In this document: piece by piece, positions 58,610 through 64,000 of the stretch
Numbering within the stretch: position 1 is the stretch's first letter
Layout: each line of letters starts with the position of its first letter
Origin: Streptomyces aureocirculatus
GTDB taxonomy: Bacteria > Actinomycetota > Actinomycetes > Streptomycetales > Streptomycetaceae
NCBI RefSeq assembly: GCF_000720475.1
Contig: NZ_JOAP01000009.1
Coordinates: 62,001-126,000, forward strand
Direction of reading: 5' to 3'
DNA: 64,000 nucleotides
The notes under the pieces: generated by a model
Told to the model about the DNA's origin: nothing
Databases searched by the model: none
Seen by the model: the letters and a program-made list of their open reading frames with translations, nothing else
Program-made: the position numbers and the translations under genes

Positions 58610-61600
58610 GTGACATACCTCTACGAGCAACTGGACCCTGAGCGGTTTCAGCACCTTTGTCAGGCGCTGATCTCACTGGAATATCCCGGAACGCAGTGCT
58701 TTCCTGTCGGTCAAAGGGATGGGGGTCGAGATGCCGTCCAAATGTTCGCCAATAAACAGGGGGGCTATCGGGTATTTCAGGTCAAATTCGTCAGGAACCC
58801 TTTCGTTATCGAAGATGTCCATAAGTGGCTCGTCGAAACAATGAAGGACGAGATTCCTAAGATTCTGAGCATCCTGAAACGCAAGAAGGGTGCGATTGAA
58901 TATATCTTGGTTTCTAATGTCCCCGGAACGGCTTTTCCAGATTCGGGATCTATTGACACTCTGAACGGACTGCTAAACGCAGACTCGCCTGTCCCCATTC
59001 GCGCTTGGTGGAGGGACGACCTGGACCGGAGATGCGATGGGCACGCTGACGTCAGGTGGTCCTATCCAGACATGCTGCGCGGAACCGATTTGCTGCAAGC
59101 CTTGGCGGAATCCATTGGAGGTGACCTATTGGGTAACCGACTGGATGTCCTGCGAAGCTTTACTGCAGAACAGTTCGATATGGATAACGAGGTACGCTTC
59201 AAGCAAATCGAGTTGAGTAACGAAATCCTTAACCTCTTTGTCGATGTTCCCGCAGTTATTCCTTTGGATCACGAAGAGGGGCGGCGCAAAGAAGAAAAGC
59301 GCGCCCTACAAATTCGTGACGCTGTTCAGCAGATTGCTCAACGTGGCGGCACTGTTAATGACGGAAATGAGCCTGTCGGTGCGGCAAGGCTCCTCCTTCA
59401 CGACGACATAGCTAAACTCTCGGACCTGGTGGTGCTAGAGGGTGGCCCCGGGCAAGGAAAGTCAACACTGGCACAATATGTGTGCCAAGTGCATAGAATG
59501 CGCGTTCTGGGAAAGCCTGATTTTCACGCCCTCCCTGAAGAACATCAAGCCAAGTCTGTCCGCTTCCCAATTAGAGTGGACTTGAGGGAATATGCGACTT
59601 GGCTCTCCGGAAAGAACCCGTTCGGCCAGGAATCTGACTCGCAACGGCCAGCGCAATCGTCTAGATCGCTTGAATCGTTCATCAGTGCGTTGATCAGCGA
59701 GCAATCAGGTGGACGCACCTTCACTGTGGATGATCTATCTGCTGTCGCGCGTTCCAGTTCACTCCTCATTGTTCTTGACGGCCTGGACGAAGTCGCGGAA
59801 GTCCGCCTGCGCAACGACGTGGTTAAGGAAATTGGCTCTGCGGCGAGGAGGATGAAGGAGTCTGCCGCCACACTTCAAATGCTAGTTACCACAAGACCTT
59901 CAGCTTTGGCCGAGGTATCTGAATTCCCATCCAAGCTGTTTCAGCGATGGACTTTGACGCGCCTCGGCCGTTCTCTCATTGAGGAATACTCTGAGCGGTG
60001 GGCGAAGTCACGTCACTTGAAGCCGAAAGAAGCTGCTAATCTCCGCAAAACCCTGGCTGAGAAACTAGATCAGCCGCATATGAGGGACCTTGCACGTAAT
60101 CCTATGCAGCTTGCCATCTTGTTGACTGTAATTCATACAAGAGGCGGAAGTCTTCCTGATAAGCGGACAGCACTATACGACATCTACGTTGAACTCTTCC
60201 TGGCACGCGAAGCCGAGAAGAGCGAAATCGTAAAAAAGCATCAAGAGGTGCTGATTGATCTGCATAGGTATCTTGCCTGGCTTTTGCATAGCGAAGCGGA
60301 GACCGGTAGGGCTCTCGGGAAGATCGAGGCTAGTCGCCTTCGAGAGGTGATCAAGGATTACCTTGTCTCGGAAGGTAGAGATCCCGCTTGGACTAAAGAC
60401 CTCTTCACTGGTCTTGCGCAACGAGTTGTGTTCCTCGTGGGTGCCGTTGAAGGTCTATTCGAGTTTGAGGTTCAACCCCTGCGAGAGTACTTCGCTGGCA
60501 GATTTCTCTATGAAACCGCGCCTTACAGTCCAGTGGGGAGCCCAAGACGGGGAACGAAGGATGAGCGGTTCGATGCTGTAGCGCGTAGTACTCACTGGCT
60601 GAACGTGACACGATTTTACGCTGGCTGCTTCAGCAAAGGCGAGTTGCCGTCGCTCGTGGATAGACTTGAGGTTCTTTGCGCCGACGGTGACCTAGGCCTT
60701 ACGTCCCATCCCCGTTCACTTTCGGCAACGCTTGTAGCTGACTGGGTCTTCAGCCAAAACCCTAGAAGTCTTAAGAAGGTGATTGAGCTCATCCTGGATA
60801 AGGACGGATATCGTTCTCTTCTCGGAGACGACCGCTATAGTACGAGTGGCGGTGAGCCCATTACACTTCCCGACGGATGTGGACGTACGGAACTGCTCGA
60901 GCGCTGCCTAAGCGTTCTAAATGGAGCGCCTCCACGGGACATCCAGGTCTCGATCACTGCACTTGCGCAGAAGAATGGAACTCGAGAAGAGCTATATCGG
61001 CTATGGCTCGATGGGTTCTCCTCCCTCCCATCAAATGATGCGAAAATCTCTTGGGTGTGGTCTGGCTACTTCCTAGGAGTCCTAAACTTCCAAAGTGAAG
61101 AAGTCTTGCTTGAGATCTTCACGGAATTCGATGTACCTCTTGATAATCAAGTGATTCAAGCGGCTATTGCTGCCGGTAGAGCGAGTTATTTCGCCAAGCG
61201 TGCTGATCTTCTCGAATATTTTCGAGACACCCTATTCGATGGTTTCGTATCAGGGTTTCGCGCTCCCCGTAGGAGTCAATCCACGCTGGACCTTTTGTGT
61301 GCGGCACTCAGTCCTATGCCGCTGTTGAGGCACTACCCGGATATTCGACGCACGTACGGTGAAAACCTGTCCCGCGGGGTTGGCTTTAACATTTTGCAGA
61401 GCGAACTGGATCCTGTGCAGGAAGTCAGTATTGATGCGGTGGTAGCAGCTTTCCAGGAGCTTTTGAGTACTCCTCAGCAAGAAGGCTCCCCGGCGCCTGA
61501 TGGCTCATTCGCCCAATATGTTGAGCGGATTGAGTCGATTTTGGGTCAACGATGGCCTGTGTGGAGTATGGCTTGTGCGCTTTCGCTTGCTGCCAAGCGC

Positions 61601-62341
61601 GGTAGGCGAGATGAAGTTCCTGCCAGTGAGCTGTTTGATGGCTCTGTGAAAGTCGTTGACCGAGTCAGATATGCGCGGCTGCAGGCTGGAAACGCTGCTT
61701 GGTGGAAAAGGCAGCTTGGGACTGCGAATCCAGAAATGCGGCAGATTTGGGCGTCTATGGCTCTCGCTTTTTGTGGCCCTGCTACGCTCGCAAGGGTTTT
61801 TAGCGAACTCGACGACGTAGTTGAGAGCCTAAATGCGCGGGAGATTGAGCGACTGGTTGGCAGTATAGAACAAATCCGAGGGTGGGTTGGCGTGTATCGA
61901 GAGGTGCGCGTGGATTTGTTGCCGGAAGTGATGAGTCCGCGACTCGCCGCCGTTCTTACGGTTTGGTCTAACAGCGGAATTCGACAGGAAATCGTAAACA
62001 AATACCTATCAAACTACATTGGTGACGAAGTTTACGTTCATGAAGCCATTTCCGATTGCGCGATTGGGAAAATTCGATCCGGACAAGCGGAGTGGGGAGT
62101 GGAAATCGATAGAATTAAGCGGGCGTATCGAGTGACAGGGCGTTCCATGACACACCTGGGATACATCCGGTCACCCGAAAGTATGCCGATGGATGTGGCT
62201 CGCAAAATCGCGAGTAATGCCGCCTCCTACCCGATTTTCTTGGTTCGGGTTGCTGAGCTCAGCATGCGGAGGGCTCTAGCCGAGAAAACAGTTCCTCTAT
62301 CAAAGGTCGCAGAGAGCGGCGGCTGGTTCGAAGAGGAGTGA
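58610..62341 (+). CDS. Mrr-like nuclease / NACHT STAND NTPase, probable anti-phage protein
   Basis: A 1243-residue protein. Residues 1-150 are a restriction-endonuclease-like domain: LEYPGTQCFPVGQRDGGRDAV (Asp41) and RVFQVKF (Gln57-x-Lys59), the Mrr-type PD-(D/E/Q)xK site. The NACHT domain (270-560) has Walker A LEGGPGQGKST (Lys284) and Walker B LLIVLDGLDE (Asp390). The rest is a long helical sensor without WD40 or TPR signature. The architecture matches antiviral STAND (Avs/bNACHT) proteins, where sensing triggers DNA degradation. GTG 58610 follows GGAAGG by 11 nt. Base composition is clearly less GC-rich than its neighbours, indicating recent transfer. Confidence 0.82.
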   Translation: MTYLYEQLDPERFQHLCQALISLEYPGTQCFPVGQRDGGRDAVQMFANKQGGYRVFQVKFVRNPFVIEDVHKWLVETMKDEIPKILSILKRKKGAIEYILVSNVPGTAFPDSGSIDTLNGLLNADSPVPIRAWWRDDLDRRCDGHADVRWSYPDMLRGTDLLQALAESIGGDLLGNRLDVLRSFTAEQFDMDNEVRFKQIELSNEILNLFVDVPAVIPLDHEEGRRKEEKRALQIRDAVQQIAQRGGTVNDGNEPVGAARLLLHDDIAKLSDLVVLEGGPGQGKSTLAQYVCQVHRMRVLGKPDFHALPEEHQAKSVRFPIRVDLREYATWLSGKNPFGQESDSQRPAQSSRSLESFISALISEQSGGRTFTVDDLSAVARSSSLLIVLDGLDEVAEVRLRNDVVKEIGSAARRMKESAATLQMLVTTRPSALAEVSEFPSKLFQRWTLTRLGRSLIEEYSERWAKSRHLKPKEAANLRKTLAEKLDQPHMRDLARNPMQLAILLTVIHTRGGSLPDKRTALYDIYVELFLAREAEKSEIVKKHQEVLIDLHRYLAWLLHSEAETGRALGKIEASRLREVIKDYLVSEGRDPAWTKDLFTGLAQRVVFLVGAVEGLFEFEVQPLREYFAGRFLYETAPYSPVGSPRRGTKDERFDAVARSTHWLNVTRFYAGCFSKGELPSLVDRLEVLCADGDLGLTSHPRSLSATLVADWVFSQNPRSLKKVIELILDKDGYRSLLGDDRYSTSGGEPITLPDGCGRTELLERCLSVLNGAPPRDIQVSITALAQKNGTREELYRLWLDGFSSLPSNDAKISWVWSGYFLGVLNFQSEEVLLEIFTEFDVPLDNQVIQAAIAAGRASYFAKRADLLEYFRDTLFDGFVSGFRAPRRSQSTLDLLCAALSPMPLLRHYPDIRRTYGENLSRGVGFNILQSELDPVQEVSIDAVVAAFQELLSTPQQEGSPAPDGSFAQYVERIESILGQRWPVWSMACALSLAAKRGRRDEVPASELFDGSVKVVDRVRYARLQAGNAAWWKRQLGTANPEMRQIWASMALAFCGPATLARVFSELDDVVESLNAREIERLVGSIEQIRGWVGVYREVRVDLLPEVMSPRLAAVLTVWSNSGIRQEIVNKYLSNYIGDEVYVHEAISDCAIGKIRSGQAEWGVEIDRIKRAYRVTGRSMTHLGYIRSPESMPMDVARKIASNAASYPIFLVRVAELSMRRALAEKTVPLSKVAESGGWFEEE

Positions 62342-62371
62342 GGTCGATGGAGCGGCTTTGGGGTGGCGCTG

Positions 62372-62493
62372 CTTTGGCGCGAGTGATCATGGCTCCGTAA
62401 GTTTCCGGCGCGTCGGGCAGTCTGTGGGCCTGCCCGTTAAAGCACGACGTTGGGACCATGATCTTCGAGGCTCGCGCCAAAGTGGCTCCGTAA
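62372..62493. repeat. Nested inverted and direct repeats at the island edge
   Basis: CTTTGGCGCGAG (62372-62383) is inverted at 62471-62482, GATCATGG (62385-62392) at 62456-62463, and TGGCTCCGTAA occurs directly at 62390-62400 and 62483-62493. It could be a recombination site or a terminator. Confidence 0.65.
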
Positions 62494-62561
62494 AGCCGTG
62501 GAGCCGACCGCCCCAGCCACGACGTACCCCTTCTCTGGCATCAGGTGGCTGCATGCTTTGA

Positions 62562-62636
62562 GCGCGGCACGGGCGCCGGCCGGGCTGGAGCGGGGCGGAG
62601 ACAGGAGCGCAGGCCCGGCCGGGGGCCGTGCCGCGC
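62562..62636. terminator. GC-rich hairpin
   Basis: GCGCGGCACGG (62562-62572) pairs with CCGTGCCGCGC (62626-62636), with further GGCCGG pairing inside. Confidence 0.6.
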
Positions 62637-62895
62637 GCGGGGAGCGGAGCGAGCCGCCTTGAACCAGTAGAGAAAGTTGTAACTCAGTCCGACTGGTGGG
62701 GCTTGAAGTCGTGTGCGCAGGCTGGGAGTTCGGCCGCCTGGCGGTGGGCGAGGGGCAGGAGGGCCCAGGTGCCTGGCCCGGTTGTCGTCGCGTCGGCGAC
62801 GTCGGGCAGCCCTAAGCCTCCACAGGGTGTGGAGGACGTCCGGTCCGGCGTACGCCCGAGGGCGGCGTGGCCCCAGCGGATGATGGGGGCGTCGC

Positions 62896-64000
62896 TCAGT
62901 GGCTGCCGCTGAGTTCGCCGGTGAGCTTCTCGTGGATCCGTGCGCTCGGCGTGTTCAGGCCGATGATCTCGACGGACTTGCCGCGCTTGGCGTACTTGGT
63001 CTCGATCGCATCGAGCGCGGCCACCGAGGAGGCGTCCCAGATGTGGGCCGCGGTGAGGTCGATGACGACCTTGTCGGGGTCCGTGACGTAGTCGAACTGG
63101 CCGACCAGGTCGTTGGACGAGGCGAAGAACAGCTCGCCGGTGACTGTGTAGACCACGCGCGCGCCGTCGGGGGCGGTGACCGAGGTGACGTTCGCCAGGT
63201 GCGCGACGCGCTTGGCGAAGATGACCATGGCGGTGATCGTGCCGACGACGACGCCGATGGCGAGGTTGTGGGTGGCGACCACGCAGGCCACCGTGATGAC
63301 CATGACCGCGATCTCGCCAGTGGGCATCCGCCTGAGCGTCTTCGGGGCGATGGAGTGCCAGTCGAAGGTCGCGAACGACACCATCACCATCACCGCGACC
63401 AGAGCGGCCATCGGGATGTCGGAGACGATCGGGCCGAAGACGATGCACAGCACCATCAGGAAGGCGCCCGCCAGGAACGTCGACAGACGGGTACGGGCTC
63501 CGGACACCCGTACGTTGATCATGGTCTGGCCGATCATGGCGCAGCCGCCCATGCCACCGAAGAAGCCGGTGACGATGTTGGCGATGCCCTGGCCGAGGGA
63601 CTCGCGGGTCTTGGAGGAGTGGGTGTCGGTGATCTCGTCGACCAGCTTGGCCGTCATCAGGGACTCCATCAGGCCGACAAGCGCCATCGCGAACGCGTAC
63701 GGGGCGATGGTGGTCAGGGTGTCCATCGTGAAGGGCACGTCGGGCAGGCCGGGCACGGGCAGCGAGGAGGGCAGGGCACCCTTGTCGCCCACGGTCGGCA
63801 CCGCGATCCCCGCGGCGACCGTGATCGCGGTCAGGATGACGATGGAGACGAGCGGTGCCGGGATCGCCTTGGTGACCCTCGGGAAGAAGACCATGAGCGC
63901 GAGACCGCCGACGATCAGCGGGTAGACCGCCCAGGGCACGCCGCGCATCTCCGGTACCTGCGTCATGAAGATCAGGACGGCGAGCGCGTTCACGAAGCCG
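62896..64000 (-). CDS. SulP-family anion permease with STAS domain (partial)
   Basis: The C-terminal 368 residues of a sulfate-permease-family transporter; the N-terminus lies beyond the right edge. Conserved SulP segments: GIANIVTGFFGGMGGCAMIGQTMINVRVSG, LIVGGLALMVFFPRVTKAIPAPLVSI. The last 110 residues form a STAS domain (ARVVYTVTGELFFASSNDL, DPDKVVIDLTAAHIWDASSVAALDAIETKYAKRG). Substrate may be sulfate or bicarbonate. Confidence 0.92.
   Translation of the reverse strand, partial: GFVNALAVLIFMTQVPEMRGVPWAVYPLIVGGLALMVFFPRVTKAIPAPLVSIVILTAITVAAGIAVPTVGDKGALPSSLPVPGLPDVPFTMDTLTTIAPYAFAMALVGLMESLMTAKLVDEITDTHSSKTRESLGQGIANIVTGFFGGMGGCAMIGQTMINVRVSGARTRLSTFLAGAFLMVLCIVFGPIVSDIPMAALVAVMVMVSFATFDWHSIAPKTLRRMPTGEIAVMVITVACVVATHNLAIGVVVGTITAMVIFAKRVAHLANVTSVTAPDGARVVYTVTGELFFASSNDLVGQFDYVTDPDKVVIDLTAAHIWDASSVAALDAIETKYAKRGKSVEIIGLNTPSARIHEKLTGELSGSH

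Larger units (their letters stand above)
62342..62895. other. Right edge of the accessory region
   Basis: No gene is seen. It holds an inverted/direct repeat structure (62372-62493), a strong GC-rich hairpin (62562-62636) and a transition back to high GC before the SulP gene. Confidence 0.5.

Overview
The window is high-GC actinobacterial DNA and almost certainly comes from a Streptomyces chromosome. Codon third positions are strongly G/C, GTG starts are frequent, and many genes have a TANNNT box 6-7 nt before the start codon (leaderless pattern). The gene set (galU, 5-FCL, FmdB, MTAP, mscL, L,D-transpeptidase lipoprotein, fruRKA, hrdD) resembles, from memory, the hrdD neighbourhood of Streptomyces coelicolor. 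All assignments come from reading the sequence; no database search was possible.

Core part, 1-28.9 kb. It runs: galU (partial, -); 5-formyl-THF cyclo-ligase (+); penicillin-acylase-family Ntn hydrolase (-) behind a LexA-type box; K+/H+ antiporter (+); MFS transporter; FmdB zinc ribbon behind a CIRCE element; MTA phosphorylase; SAF-domain protein; mscL; a P1 peptidase; an L,D-transpeptidase lipoprotein; a DUF6227-like protein; fruR-fruK-fruA (-); two DHA2 drug exporters with WYL, MarR and TetR regulators; sigma factor hrdD (-) with a SigR-type promoter; a questin-oxidase-like protein; and an M6 metalloprotease with a Crp-like site.

Accessory part I, 29-47.2 kb. A four-gene type VII (WXG)-like cassette faces a short second Rho with an unusual leader. 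A GNAT gene follows, then a three-gene operon whose members fit pipecolate/lysine breakdown (FAD oxidase, HglS-type 2-oxoadipate dioxygenase, ALDH7-type dehydrogenase). Next comes a candidate cell-suicide cluster. An LCAT-like hydrolase (-) and a 1623-residue caspase-like/STAND/WD40 protein (+) start 20 nt apart. They are followed by a RES-domain NAD-degrading toxin, a 40-codon ORF and an Xre/MbcA-type antitoxin. The hydrolase, caspase, RES and small ORF each contain a rare TTA (bldA) codon; the antitoxin does not.

Accessory part II, 47.2-62.7 kb. A tRNA-Arg(CCU) opens a mosaic island. A 53-bp copy of its 3' part lies 10.4 kb away in inverted orientation. Between the copies are two diverged copies of a three-gene cassette (one degraded), two HTH-TPR regulators (one broken by an 11-bp duplication), cutA, and a restriction-modification system (controller, PD-(D/E)xK nuclease fused to HEAT-like repeats, divergent methylase). 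Beyond the second tRNA copy is a lower-GC gene for an Mrr-like nuclease/NACHT protein. Core sequence returns with a partial SulP transporter at the right edge.
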